A DNA stretch of 64,000 nt from Laguncularia racemosa (Eukaryota; Streptophyta; Magnoliopsida; Myrtales; Combretaceae). The notes beneath the pieces were generated by a model. The model made no database searches. It was not told the DNA's origin and saw only the letters and a list, made by a program, of their open reading frames with translations. Shown here one piece after another: positions 1 to 9,238 of this stretch (within the stretch, counting starts at the first letter, position 1; each line of letters starts with the position of its first letter). The position numbers and the translations under genes are program-made. The stretch is from assembly GCA_037954665.1 (NCBI GenBank), contig JBBMOL010000046.1, positions 2,030,501 through 2,094,500 on the forward strand, in the 5' to 3' direction.

Positions 1-1654
1 TACTTGTCTTGTGTTAGTAGGTGATGGGTGTCGAATCCAACAAAAATAAAACCTACTCCTAGACAATTATATGAATTGCATATAGTGGTGAGTAGGGTCG
101 AATCCATAGAGATTGGTTAAATTTATTTCTATCCAAGGAGAATAAAAAGGAAAAGGAAAATGGGGGTTTGGTTTGTGAATCGAATAAAGTTAAAACAAGA
201 TAAGAAAATTGAATATTGATAAAAGCCTAGCCAAAGGAATCAAGATAGTTTAATTCAAGGAATTGATCATCGATGCAAATGTTTTCTATTCTTATTCCTA
301 GATAAACTGGTTATGGTTATTAACAAGCTCTAACAACCTATCTCTCCGTACTTCCTCGATAACCAAGAGAAGCTCTTTGATTATTTCTCTTATCGATTAG
401 ACAACCCCAGACAAGCGCTTAGGATTTAATCTACCAATAGCATTAAAAACTAGAGAGACCACCAATTCATGCCAGTAGATTATAAGATAACCTATTTAAA
501 CATGATCACACACCTCCATAACATGAATTCGATCATCTATTTTATAACCAAACATGTTATTGTGTCACTGAGACTAGAACAATCAAACAATTACGGATTT
601 GACGTGCTAGTTGACAATATATTAACTTGCTAATTGAGTAGAAGAGCTCTATTCATACCAATCAACAAAGATAATAATGACAAAACGATCAGAAGATATA
701 TGAATATCCGAAAACAACGAATAGATTAAATACAAGTCAATTAGACCTCACAATTCGTGGAGAATTAAACATCTATGACCCTTTGGCTAGAAAAGTAGCT
801 TAGCTACTCATGTTCATCAACAAAACGAAAATAAAAAGTAGAAACATCATGAACCCGGTTGCCTGCTCTGCCTCCAAGATGATCCAAGGTTCTTCAAGAT
901 CCAAAGATTAAAAAATTGTTCTCACCCTCTAGGGTTGGTTCTATTTATATTGTTAGAGGGATGGCATGTGATCTTTTGCTAGCAAGATACGAAAATATCT
1001 TTCCTTTTCCAAGTAGATTTCGAGAAGTGAATCTTCGTCTGCCTGGCACGCCCTACCACACGGCCGTGGGTCAAGCTGTGCCTTCCTCTGTGCATAATTC
1101 ACGTATCATCTTCCGTGTCCAGTGTGTAGCACGGCTACACCCACGGCTAGATTTTCAACCGTGCCTTCCTCTGTGCATGATCTACAAGTCTTCATCCTTG
1201 GCATGTCTAGCTTCCACCACGGCTCCAAGCATGGTTTCTCCCACGGCTTCCACCACGGCCGTGCCCTAAGCCGTGTCTCTCTCTGTTGAAAGTCCACATT
1301 TCCGCCTTCTCGTCCAGTGTGTAACACGGTTTGCGCCATGGCCGTGCCTCAAACCGTGCTTCCGATACACGGCCGTGTATTTCAACCGTGTATCTTCCTG
1401 TTGATTCAAAACCAAGTACACGGCCGTATACTTCAATTACGCGCCCATGTACTTCCCTCCGACAGTGTAAATCCTTGTCTTGATCCAAGTTGTAGATGAC
1501 TTCTCTAATTTACTTGAATTAGCATCCTTGACTCCATTTAACCTGATTTATCACCATAATAGAATTAAGTACCATTTCCTTATGATTTCTATAAAATCAA
1601 TAATGAATTAACACAATTTATACTATAAAGATTAAGTATAAAATGGCTCTATCA
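1..1654 (+). mobile_element. Large LTR (LARD or Ty3-like), left end outside window
   Basis: Seen: the opening bases carry a 'gtcgaatcca' motif repeated in diverged form near 90-105, which is common near the start of large plant LTRs of the LARD/Tat type. A TATA-like 'ctatttatat' lies near 941, and a GC-rich palindrome-rich stretch follows. The right edge is set at about 1654 ('...ctatca') because LINE sequence homologous to the copy at 33690-33740 resumes immediately after it. The unit therefore sits inside LINE-A. Whether it is a solo LTR or the 3' LTR of a full element cannot be told from here. No coding domain was found; open frames in it are short and GC-driven. Confidence 0.5.
1037..1490. 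repeat. GC-rich cluster of CACGGCCGTG-type palindromes
   Basis: At least five exact or near copies of the palindrome core 'acggccgtg' occur (near 1060, 1255, 1337, 1366 and 1418), each embedded in phrases such as 'ccgtgccttcc'. The stretch is sharply richer in GC than its flanks. Such clusters are known from LTRs of some large plant retrotransposons. Function unknown; dense CpG would favour methylation. Confidence 0.6.
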
Positions 1655-1951
1655 GTAGGCTTTAATTGATCAGATTTGTCTTATTTTCCATGTAAGTCTA
1701 CTGGTGCTCTATTTTTCTCCTACCTAAGTTGGTTGTCTCAAGGATAGAACAATTACTAAGGAATTTTCTTTGGAGTGGTAGCCCACACATTTTCACAAAA
1801 GCTAAGGTTAGATGGGCGGAAGTGTGCAAGCCCATAAGAAACGGAGGCCTAGGGATCTTAAATATCCATCTTTGGAATAAGGCAATCCAAATCAAGCACA
1901 TATAGAGACTGTGCAAGGAGGGCACGAAGAGCTTATGGCCAGAATGGGTTC
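1655..1951 (+). pseudogene. LINE-A ORF2 fragment (after the RT core), split by Copia-1
   Basis: Read on the + strand this matches, phrase by phrase, LINE-C at 33690-33990: the 'cttattttccatg' region, the 'ttttctttggagtgg' region (LWSG-type motif) and the 'gcttatggcc' region. That places it in the connection between the reverse transcriptase and the C-terminal zinc-binding domain of a plant L1-clade LINE. In-frame stops are present. The upstream part of the LINE is cut off by the LTR at 1-1654. The downstream part resumes at 6776 beyond Copia-1. Confidence 0.75.
1947..1951 (+). repeat. Target-site duplication of Copia-1 (left copy, ggttc)
   Basis: The five bases before the 5' LTR are identical to the five after the 3' LTR (6771-6775). 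This confirms both element boundaries and shows Copia-1 inserted into LINE-A. Confidence 0.93.
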
Positions 1952-2204
1952 TGTTGAAGATTCACAAAGATAGAGCTATATGTATATATTAGGAAAGTTA
2001 AAATTAGGAAAGTGACACCTTTAGGAAAGTTGTTTTTAGGAAAGATCGGTTGTGATCTTTTCCTATGATTCTGCATTCTAACTTCTAGGACATAATTAAA
2101 CTAGTAGATTTTATTTCCTTTATTAAATTTCCCTTTGTATATATATATATGTCAATGTAACAATTTTTGTTCAAGAGAGAATAAGAAAATTCCAAATCTC
2201 TTCA
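1952..2204 (+). repeat. 5' LTR of Copia-1
   Basis: The LTR starts 'tgttgaag' and ends 'tctcttca', giving TG...CA termini. It is 253 bp against 240 bp for the 3' LTR. It has internal 'aggaaagtt' repeats and a TATA-like run near 2136-2150 that probably holds the promoter. The extra 17 bp near 2012-2030 duplicates the 'taggaaagt' unit or was lost from the other LTR. Confidence 0.95.
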
Positions 2205-2216
2205 TGGTATCAGAGC
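2205..2216 (+). other. Primer binding site of Copia-1
   Basis: The sequence 'tggtatcagagc' directly abuts the 5' LTR. It is the classic plant Copia primer site complementary to the 3' end of initiator methionine tRNA. Confidence 0.95.
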
Positions 2217-2480
2217 AATTCTTTTTGACGTGATTTTGTCGTTGCTTTCTCCACCATAGCTAGGGCTCCGGCAGCATAGATCCCTTCACTCTAGCGTCAC
2301 GACGTGCTCGTTCAGTCTCCTGCTAGGGCTCCGGCAGCACAGATCTCCTGGTCAGTATTCCTCTCTTGGTCAGTATTCATCTCCAGCCCATCTTCCATTT
2401 CCTGCCAGCCCTTCATCTCCTGGTCAGTATTCATCTTTTCTCGTTAAAATATCACGTTGGTCAGTATTCATCTATACTTC

Positions 2481-3144
2481 ATGACTTCCGCTAAGGAGAG
2501 CAATCCGTTACTCAATATTATAACACCCTCACGAGGTATTGGCAGCAACTCGATTTATTTGAAACTTACTCATGGAATTGTCAAGAAGATGCAGCAACCT
2601 ACAAGAAGATTGTGGAACAAAAAAGGTGGTTCAAATTTTTCTTAGGACTTAACAGGGAATTGGATGATGTTCGAGGTCGAATTATGGGAACTAAACCATT
2701 GCCAGTATTAGGGAGGCTTTCTCAGAGGTCAGGCGTGAAGAAAGTAGAAAGAAAGTGATGATGGGATCTAAAGAACAACCTACCTCAATTCTGGGTGCCT
2801 CTGCCCTTGCTGTCTGATCATCCAACAATGGTGGCGATCGTCAGAAACGGGAAAGGCCTTGGTGTGATTATTGTAAGAAACCAGGCCACTACAAAGAAAC
2901 TTGCTGGAAGCTCCATGGCAAACCGGCTGATTGGAAACCAAAGCCACGATTTGATAGGGACAGCAAAGCACGCGTGGCTTCCAACTCTGAGAGAGCTCCT
3001 GTTCATAAGCCTAGCCTATTCAGTAAAGAGCAGATGGAAGTGCTAAAAAAACTGTTTGGTAAAGTTGACATTGGTAGCACTACTGGGAGTGGTTTGGTTG
3101 CTCAAACGGATTTACATACAGCCTTCAATGTTAACAAAGGATGA
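2481..3144 (+). pseudogene. Copia-1 gag, internally deleted
   Basis: The start ATG at 2481 begins a peptide (MTSAKESNPLLNI) typical of Copia gag N-termini. Around 2540 the text jumps straight to a QQLDLFETYSW-like segment that normally lies deep in gag, so most of the N-terminal capsid core is missing. After frame changes there follow a GLNRELDDVRGRI segment, an EVRREESRKK segment and a CCHC zinc knuckle (CDYCKKPGHYKETC, about 2859-2910) that would bind RNA. The last codons before pol end in a TGA at 3142. Gag would normally form the cytoplasmic particle; this one could not. Confidence 0.88.
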
Positions 3145-3540
3145 ATGAGGCCATGGATAGTCGACACTGGTGCTTCTGATCACATGACAGGAGATGCTAC
3201 TCTTCTCCAAAATTATAAGTCAAGTCATGATCACTCTTCTGTCCGTATTGCTGATGGCTCCAATTCAAAAATTGTTGGGACAGGTTCTATCCAACTCACT
3301 AAAGAGTTGCATCTCAATTCTGTTCTCCATGTTCCAAACTTGGATTGTAATCTGTTATCCATTAGTAAATTAGCTTATGATCTTCAATGTGTTACTAAAT
3401 TTTATCCAAACTTATGTGTTTTTCAGGACTTGAAATCGGGGAAGATGATTGGCAGTGCTGAATTGTGCTCTGGACTCTATCTTCTCTCATGTGGTCGCTC
3501 CTCAAGCCAAGAGGTTCAAGCAAGTTATGTCCAATCTTAG
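3145..3540 (+). pseudogene. Copia-1 pol: aspartic protease domain
   Basis: The motif WIVDTGASDHMTG is present, with the catalytic DTG at 3163-3171, followed by the usual VRIADGS and HVPNLDCNLLSISKL segments of Copia proteases. It is in the same frame as the integrase downstream but separated from it by a TAG at 3538 and from gag by the TGA at 3142. The active-site triplet is kept; the polyprotein around it is not. Confidence 0.92.
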
Positions 3541-3564
3541 AATCTATTAGAGCCTTTCAATTTT

Positions 3565-4436
3565 GTGTTAAATTCTAATGCCAATAAAGATAGTGAAATT
3601 ATATTATTACATTATCGTCTTGGTCATCCTAGCTTTATGTACCTTGCAAAATTGTTTCCCAAGTTATTTACCAATAGAATTCCAGCATCTTTTCATTGTG
3701 AAATTTGTCAGATTGCAAAGCATACTCGAAAAGTATATCCTCAAATTCCATACAAACCTTCCACTGCTTTTTCTTTGATCCATAGTGATGTGTGGGGACC
3801 CTCACGGGTAACAAACATTTCTGGCACTCGATGGTTTGTGACATTTGTTGATGATCATACACGGTTAACCTAGGTATTCCTTATGAAAGAAAAGTCAGAA
3901 GTTGGGCAAATTTTTAAAACTTTCAATCTTATGGTTCGAAATCAATTTAATTCTAGAATTCAGGTACTCAAGTTAGACAATGCTAGGGAATACTTCACTA
4001 GTAGTCTAAATACCTACCTTCAGAACCATGGGATCATCCACATAAGTTCTTGTGTTAACACTCCTCAACAAAATAGGGTGGCTGAACGCAAGAATAGACA
4101 TTTTTTAGAGGTTGCCCGGTGTCTCATGTTTTCCTCTAATGTTCCAAATTATTTCTGGGGAGAAGCCATTCTCACAGCTACCTATTTGATCAATCGTATG
4201 CCATCTAGAGTCCTTATTTTTCAATCTCCACGTCAACTTCTTTTAAAAACTTTTCCTCATACCCATGCAGCGTCATCTGATCTCCCACTTAAGGTATTTG
4301 GTTGCACGGCATTTGTTCATGTGTATTCTCCACACCGTAGTAAATTTGATCCTCGAGCTAATAAGTGCATTTTTTTAGGGTACTCTCCAACTCAAAAAGG
4401 GTATAAATGTTACTCTCCAACAAACAAAAGATTTAC
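3565..4436 (+). pseudogene. Copia-1 pol: GAG-pre-integrase and integrase
   Basis: The pre-integrase part has the HHCC zinc finger (LHYRLGHPS ... CEICQIAKH). The catalytic core shows the first Asp in HSDVWGP, the second in KLDNAREYF (usually DNGxE, so one residue is altered), and the Glu in QQNRVAERKNRHF. This is the DDE set that joins cDNA to host DNA. A TAG at 3871-3873 replaces the conserved tryptophan codon after DDHTRLT. A one-base loss near 4433 moves the end of the domain (YTTMDVSFFEH) into another frame. Confidence 0.92.
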
Positions 4437-5860
4437 ACCACCATGGATGTCTCGTTCTTTGAACATGTGTCCTTTTATCCCAAATCTCATGTTCAGGGGG
4501 AGAGCGTGAATGAACATCAAGATTGGGAGTCCCTTCTTGAGTATGTACCTGTTGTCCACTTAGAGTCATCAAATCCCTCTCAACCTGTGCTTGTGCCCGT
4601 TGAATTTACACGAGACTCGTCCACACCCATGCATGCTCAGTCATTAGTCCAACCAAACACTGTTTCTTCTTCTGTGGCTCCACAACTCGCTAATAAGGAT
4701 TGTAAAGTTTACATCAGGAGGAACAAAAGACAGGAGATAGAGCGTGAATCACAACCAGTATATGGCCAAGATATTAACTCAATTTCAAGTCCACTTAAAG
4801 AAAACATAGGTGCGGATAGGGCTGGAGATGTGCGAATTCCTAGCATTGATGACACTAGCATGCCGATTGCATTGAGGAAGGGTGTTAGGCAGTGTACAAG
4901 TCATCCAATTGGCAACTATGTTACTTACGAAGGGCTATCAGCATCTTACAGATCATTTGCTACTTCTCTTGATGATATTTCGGTTCCCAGCACAATACAA
5001 GAGGCATTACAAAACCCTGAGTGGAAGAAGGCAGTACAAGATGAGATTGATGCATTAGAGAGGAATGGAACATGGACTATCACAGATCTGTCGATTGGGA
5101 AAAGGCCCGTAGGGTGTAAGTGGCTTTTCTCTATAAAGTATAATGCAGATGGATCAATTGAGAGATTCAAGGCCCGATTGGTAGCTAGGGGATTTACACA
5201 ATCCTATGGGATAGACTATCAGGAAACTTTTGCTCTTGTTGCAAGCTTAATACTATCAGAATTATTCTATCATTGGCCGTCAAGCAAGATTGGTATTTGC
5301 AACAACTAGACATAAAAAATGCCTTTCTCAATGGGGACCTTGAAGAGGAAGTTTACATGGAAATCCCACCTGGCTTCAAAGGAAATATGGTAGAAAATCA
5401 GGTTTGCAAACTCAAGAAGTCCTTGTACGGCCTTAAACAATCTCCTCGAGCTTGGTTTGATAGATTCACAAAGGCTGTTTTGAAACTTGGATACATACAG
5501 GGTCAAGCGGATCATACACTGTTTGTTAAGAAATCACACACTGGGAAAATTGCTATACTGATAGTCTATGTCGATGATATTATTATATTTGGAAATGATG
5601 AGGAGGAATTACAGAATTTGAAGAAGTACTTGTCAGTAGAGTTTGAAGTTAAAGATCTTGGAAATCTTAAATATTTCCTTGGAATGGAAGTAGCTAGATC
5701 AAGAAAAGGCATCGTTGTTTCTCAGAGGAAATATATTCTAGATCTCCTAAAGGAGACTGGCATGCTTGGATGCAAACCAGTAGATACTCCTATGGATAGT
5801 CAGAAGAAACTTGGCACCGGAAAAGAAAGTACATTGGTAGACAAGGGGAGATATCAATGA
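4437..5860 (+). pseudogene. Copia-1 pol: linker and reverse transcriptase
   Basis: After a low-complexity linker (YTTMDVSFFEH to about 4860) the RT_Ty1/Copia domain runs from about 4980. Recognisable blocks are KRPVGCKWLFSIKYNADG, FKARLVARGFTQ, LQQLDIKNAFLNGDLEEEV, LYGLKQSPRAW and the catalytic YVDD at 5567-5578. A one-base loss near 5243 shifts frame between VA and KLN. The CGA-like codon in RYQ-RLVG is TGA at 5858. Apart from these, the RT is well preserved, consistent with a recent origin. Confidence 0.93.
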
Positions 5861-6523
5861 CTTGTTGGACGCCTAATTTATCTTTCACACACTCGACTAG
5901 ATATTGGTTTTGCAGTAAGTGTTGTAAGTCAATTCATGCACAGTCCTACAGATGAACACATGGAAGCAGTCTACAGGATCCTTAAATATCTGAAGATGAC
6001 ACCAGAGAAAGGTCCATTCTTTAGAAAGACAGAAAATCGTGATATTGAAATTTATTCAGATGCAGATTGGGCAGGAAACATCATTGACAGATGGTCAACT
6101 TTTGGGTATTTTTCTTTTGTATGGGGTAACCTTGTTACCTGGAGGAGCAAGAAGCAATCAGTGGTAGCTAGAAGTAGTGCAGAAGCTGAATACAGAGCAC
6201 TGGCACAGGGAATTTGTGAAGGGATTTGGATAAAAAGGGTTCTTAGTGAGCTGGGACAAATAAGTTCATCTCTCATCCTGATGAAGTGTGATAATCAGGC
6301 AGCTATCAGCATAGCAAAGAATCCAGTACATCACGACAGAACTAAGCACATTGAAATTGATAGACACTTTATCACAGAGAAAGTGACGAGTGAGACTGTT
6401 AAATTAAACTACATTCCTACTAAGCAACAAACTGCTGACATCCTCACCAAAGCTCTACCTAGAATGAACTTTGAAGATTTTATTTACAAGTTGGGATTAT
6501 ATGATATATACTCTCCAGCTTGA
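5861..6523 (+). pseudogene. Copia-1 pol: RNase H domain
   Basis: This continues the RT frame from LVGRLIYLSHTRLDI to the end of pol. RNase H acidic motifs are visible (YSDADWAG, SSAEAEYRAL, KCDNQAAI), followed by the standard Copia tail with HIEIDRHF, QQTADILTKALP and a natural TGA at 6521 after DIYSPA. This part is open from 5861 to the stop. Confidence 0.93.
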
Positions 6524-6530
6524 GGGGGAG
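6520..6530 (+). other. Polypurine tract of Copia-1
   Basis: 'ttgagggggag' lies directly before the 3' LTR and overlaps the pol stop codon, as in most Copia elements. It would prime second-strand synthesis. Confidence 0.92.
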
Positions 6531-6770
6531 TGTTGAAGATTCACAAAGATAGAGTTATATGTATATATTAGGAAAGTTAAAATTAGGAAAGTTGTTTTTA
6601 GGAAAGATCGGTTGTGATCTTTTCCTATGATTCTGCATTCTAACTTCTAGGACATAATTAAACTAGTAGATTTTATTTCCTTTATTAGATTTCCCTTTGT
6701 ATATATATATATATATGTCAATGTAACAATTTTTGTTCAAGAGAGAATAAGAAAATTCCAAATCTCTTCA
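6531..6770 (+). repeat. 3' LTR of Copia-1
   Basis: This LTR is 240 bp and nearly identical to the 5' LTR. It lacks the 17-bp 'aggaaagt' unit and has one more pair of TA units in the TATA run. Confidence 0.95.
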
Positions 6771-6775
6771 GGTTC
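6771..6775 (+). repeat. Target-site duplication of Copia-1 (right copy, ggttc)
   Basis: Identical to 1947-1951. LINE-A sequence continues directly after it. Confidence 0.93.
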
Positions 6776-7756
6776 ATTCCATTCTACTAAAGGGTAAGAA
6801 CTTTTGATCCTCTAAAGCACCAGCTGTATGTTCATGGACTTGGAAGAAACTGCTAAAGCTGAGAGGGTTAGTAAGATCTTGCTTTATTTGGGAGCCCAAC
6901 AGTGGCCTTGAAATCTCGTTGTGGGTAGATTTTTGGCTCCCAATAGGACCTCTTGACACATTGTTTAGTGCACGGGCTATGGGTAGCACAAGCATTCCAC
7001 ACACTACGAGACTTTGTTCCATTATGGATGGGAATGAATGGTGTATCCTAGATAGCCCATTTTGGACTAGCATCTGCATTCCACCCTCTCTCAAACCGAA
7101 CGCTGCAGTTTTGAATTGTTTTCTTTGGATACACTTAGTAACAGGAGAGTATACCATTAAGAGTGGCTATGGTTTCTTTAACCCTCCAGGGCCCACCATA
7201 CCATGGTAAAAAGAAGTGTGGAACAAATCTTTTTTACCTAGACACTCTTTTGTCCTATGGTTGGCTTGGCTAGGGAAACTTTCCACCCTTGACAGGGTAT
7301 TTGACTGAGGACTAGTGCAATCAACTACCTGCTTTCTTTGTAACCGGTATTCGGAAAACCATGCCCATCTATTCTTTGAATGTGCGTACACCGCTCAAGT
7401 TTGGAATGTAGTGTGTGACTTCCTGCATTGCCTAGCTTCATCTAGCAGCTGGCAAGGAATTACCCGTTTTTTGGAGGCACTAGGGGATTCATCGACCCAT
7501 CAGACCTGCCGAGCCGCACTAGCGGCATCTGTCTACTGCATATGGCGTGCTCGGAACAAAGTGAGATTAGGGGAACTCCTCTCAGGGGTTAGCTTGTTAG
7601 CTCACCAAATTCGATCCTATGTTAAGCCGTTGTAGTTTAGCTTCGATGCTAAGCATTTAGTTCGCTAGCACAATGTTATAATTTTATTTTTTGTTTGCTG
7701 ATTGTACTTTTCTATCATTCAATAAAATTATCAATTATCCAAAAAAAAAAAAAAAA
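6776..7756 (+). pseudogene. LINE-A 3' part: zinc-binding RT C-terminus and poly(A) tail
   Basis: This continues the LINE broken at 1951; LINE-C at 33990-34989 gives the uninterrupted order. Visible motifs are WVDFWLPIGPLDT, EYTIKSGY and a zf-RVT domain (LPRHSFVLWL ... TTCFLCNR-SENHAHLFFECAYTAQVW, about 7225-7410), the zinc-binding region at the end of plant LINE ORF2. Stops at about 7207 and 7306 break the frame; the last open part ends at 7635. A 3' UTR with 'aataaa' near 7720 leads into a 16-base A run (7741-7756). The element lies in the intron of aminoacylase copy 1. Confidence 0.88.
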
Positions 7757-8370
7757 CTCAGGTATATAAACCAAAAATTGGTGAGAACATAGGTATGGTT
7801 TCTGTAATTAACTCGTGAAAAAAAATTGCTTTCTGCTAATGGTCAGTATACCTACTAGAGCAGCACATGAACTATTCCAGTGTTCCTGCATAAAGAGCCT
7901 TCCCACTTTGTGGTTGCTGGAAGCTATCCAATACCTCAGCATTAGGCAGGCCTGGACCCGTTTTCTCCCTGAAAACCAGTGCAGGCCTGTGTATGCTGTC
8001 TGGTCAAGAGGCCTGCTAATTTTAAATTTTGTCTGGGGAACCTAAGTCTAAAAAAATTATGCAGGCTGATGGGCAGGCTGTCTGACTAAGTGGTCTAAAT
8101 TCAAGTACTCTGTTGTCCTTAAGTTTTTAATTTATGATTACATGTCTCTGTCTTCTGTGGAAATGACTGAATGCATCACTGGAGTCTATATATATGGTTT
8201 TAACTTGATCTGAACTTTGGCATGTGCATATTAGAGCTGTTGGTAGAAGGACATCTATTTATAGCATGTATATTTGGATGTCTTATGGCATTTTTGTAAT
8301 TGGTAGTTCTACTGAAATGATAATTGGTTTACTAGTCCATAACTGCTTGGAGAATGTGCATCTTTGGCAG
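7757..8370 (+). other. Intron of ACY1 copy 1 (3' part)
   Basis: AT-rich intron sequence with its counterpart at 51171-51803. It ends with the acceptor 'tctttggcag'. Apparent short open frames here have broken counterparts in copy 2 and are not supported. Confidence 0.7.
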
Positions 8371-8610
8371 TTTAAACAGAAGGGTGCTCTCTATGACAAA
8401 TTTGGTAAACCATTACTTACAGCAACTGATTGTTCTAACCCCTGGTGGTCACTGCTAGAAGAAGCCATTGAAAAAGCTGGTGGAAAACCTGGCAAACCTG
8501 AAATCTTTCCTGCCTCAACGGATGCTCGGTATTTCCGACTACAGGGTTTGCCCGCTATTGGTTTTTCTCCTATGGCAAACACTCCTCTTCTACTCCATGA
8601 TCATAACGAG
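8371..8610 (+). CDS. ACY1: Aminoacylase-1-like gene, copy 1: penultimate exon
   Basis: Aminoacylase-1 (EC 3.5.1.14, M20 family) removes the acyl group from N-acyl amino acids using two zinc ions. This 80-codon exon starts after acceptor 'ggcag' and ends at donor 'gag|gtgaca', phase 0 at both ends. It reads FKQKGALYDKFGKPLL, then SNPWWSLLEEAIEKAGG, KPEIFPASTDARYFR, LQGLPAIGFSPMANTPLL and LHDHNE. The His in LHDHNE corresponds to a C-terminal zinc ligand of the family. No stop or shift is present, unlike the counterpart at 51804-52044. It joins in frame to 9125-9238. Earlier exons lie left of the window, and the intron upstream holds LINE-A with two LTR insertions, so expression of this copy is open. 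Confidence 0.88.
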
Positions 8611-9124
8611 GTGACAAAGCTTATTCATTTCTACACTCTCTTGGCTATCTTTATTCAGAATACAAGTTCTGCTATAGTTCTCTGGTCGCTGTTCTCATCT
8701 TCTATATCATCATTTATGCTTAATAGTTGCTTGTCTTACTATACGTACTTGCGTGCTCGTTAAATAAGGCGATAATGTAAAGTTTCAGGCTAATACCATT
8801 ACTCAGAGATTTGAAGCATCTGGTTCTAAGGTCTATAAGAGCCTAAAACATATGTCCATGCAGGGCCTGAACGTTTAAGCTTGAACATTTTGATCATATC
8901 TCCTTCCATTTCAATATACATTTGGATCTAAATGTGCTTAGTTTAGTAGTATAGGCATTTATGCATGTCAGATAAAGGTTAATTTGTGATCCTGTCTAAA
9001 ACATACATATCCTTGAAAGTCGTAGTGTCATTTATGTAATACTAGTGACAGTGAAGATATGGACATGAATGGTTTCCGGGCAGCCAACCTATACAGTGGC
9101 TTATACAATGTTCTCTTATTGCAG
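8611..9124 (+). other. Last intron of ACY1 copy 1
   Basis: A GT-AG intron ('gag|gtgaca' to 'cttattgcag'), 514 bp, paralleled by 52045-52542 in copy 2. No other feature seen. Confidence 0.8.
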
Positions 9125-9238
9125 TTTCTTCACCAAGCAGAATACCTGAAAGGAATTGAAGTCTATCAGTCAATAATTAAAACCTATTCTTCCTATATTG
9201 AACCCAAGAAAGATGGGAGCTTCCGAGATGAACTGTAG
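9125..9238 (+). CDS. ACY1: Aminoacylase-1-like gene, copy 1: last exon
   Basis: The exon has 37 codons and a TAG stop (9236-9238) after acceptor 'attgcag'. It reads FLHQAEYLKGIEVYQSIIKT and continues through SYIEPKKDGSFRDEL, the expected C-terminal helix and tail of plant aminoacylase-1. It is intact and in frame with the preceding exon, and 110 of 114 bases match the copy at 52543-52656. The family C-terminus normally ends about here, so the stop is likely genuine. Confidence 0.88.
   Translation, partial: FLHQAEYLKGIEVYQSIIKTYSSYIEPKKDGSFRDEL

Larger units (their letters stand above)
1952..6770 (+). mobile_element. Copia-1: full-length Ty1/Copia retrotransposon, defective
   Basis: The order is 5' LTR, Met-tRNA primer site, gag, protease, integrase, reverse transcriptase, RNase H, polypurine tract, 3' LTR, flanked by the 5-bp duplication ggttc. 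Integrase before RT defines Copia. The two LTRs differ by only two substitutions (c/t in 'gagctata', a/g in 'ttattaaatt'), a 17-bp indel and a 4-bp TA-repeat indel, so insertion looks recent. The single gag-pol frame is nevertheless broken: a large deletion in gag, several frameshifts, and stops near 3142, 3538, 3871 and 5858. It cannot make its own proteins and would have needed help from relatives to move. The sequence resembles RE1-like/grapevine Copia families. Confidence 0.95.

Noticed and set aside
916..1499. Several overlapping open frames on both strands
   Set aside because: They lie in the GC-rich palindrome cluster of an LTR, overlap one another and show no domain; high GC simply lowers stop frequency.
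2205..2216. tRNA-like sequence next to the Copia-1 LTR
   Set aside because: It is only the 12-base primer binding site; no tRNA fold or anticodon arm surrounds it.
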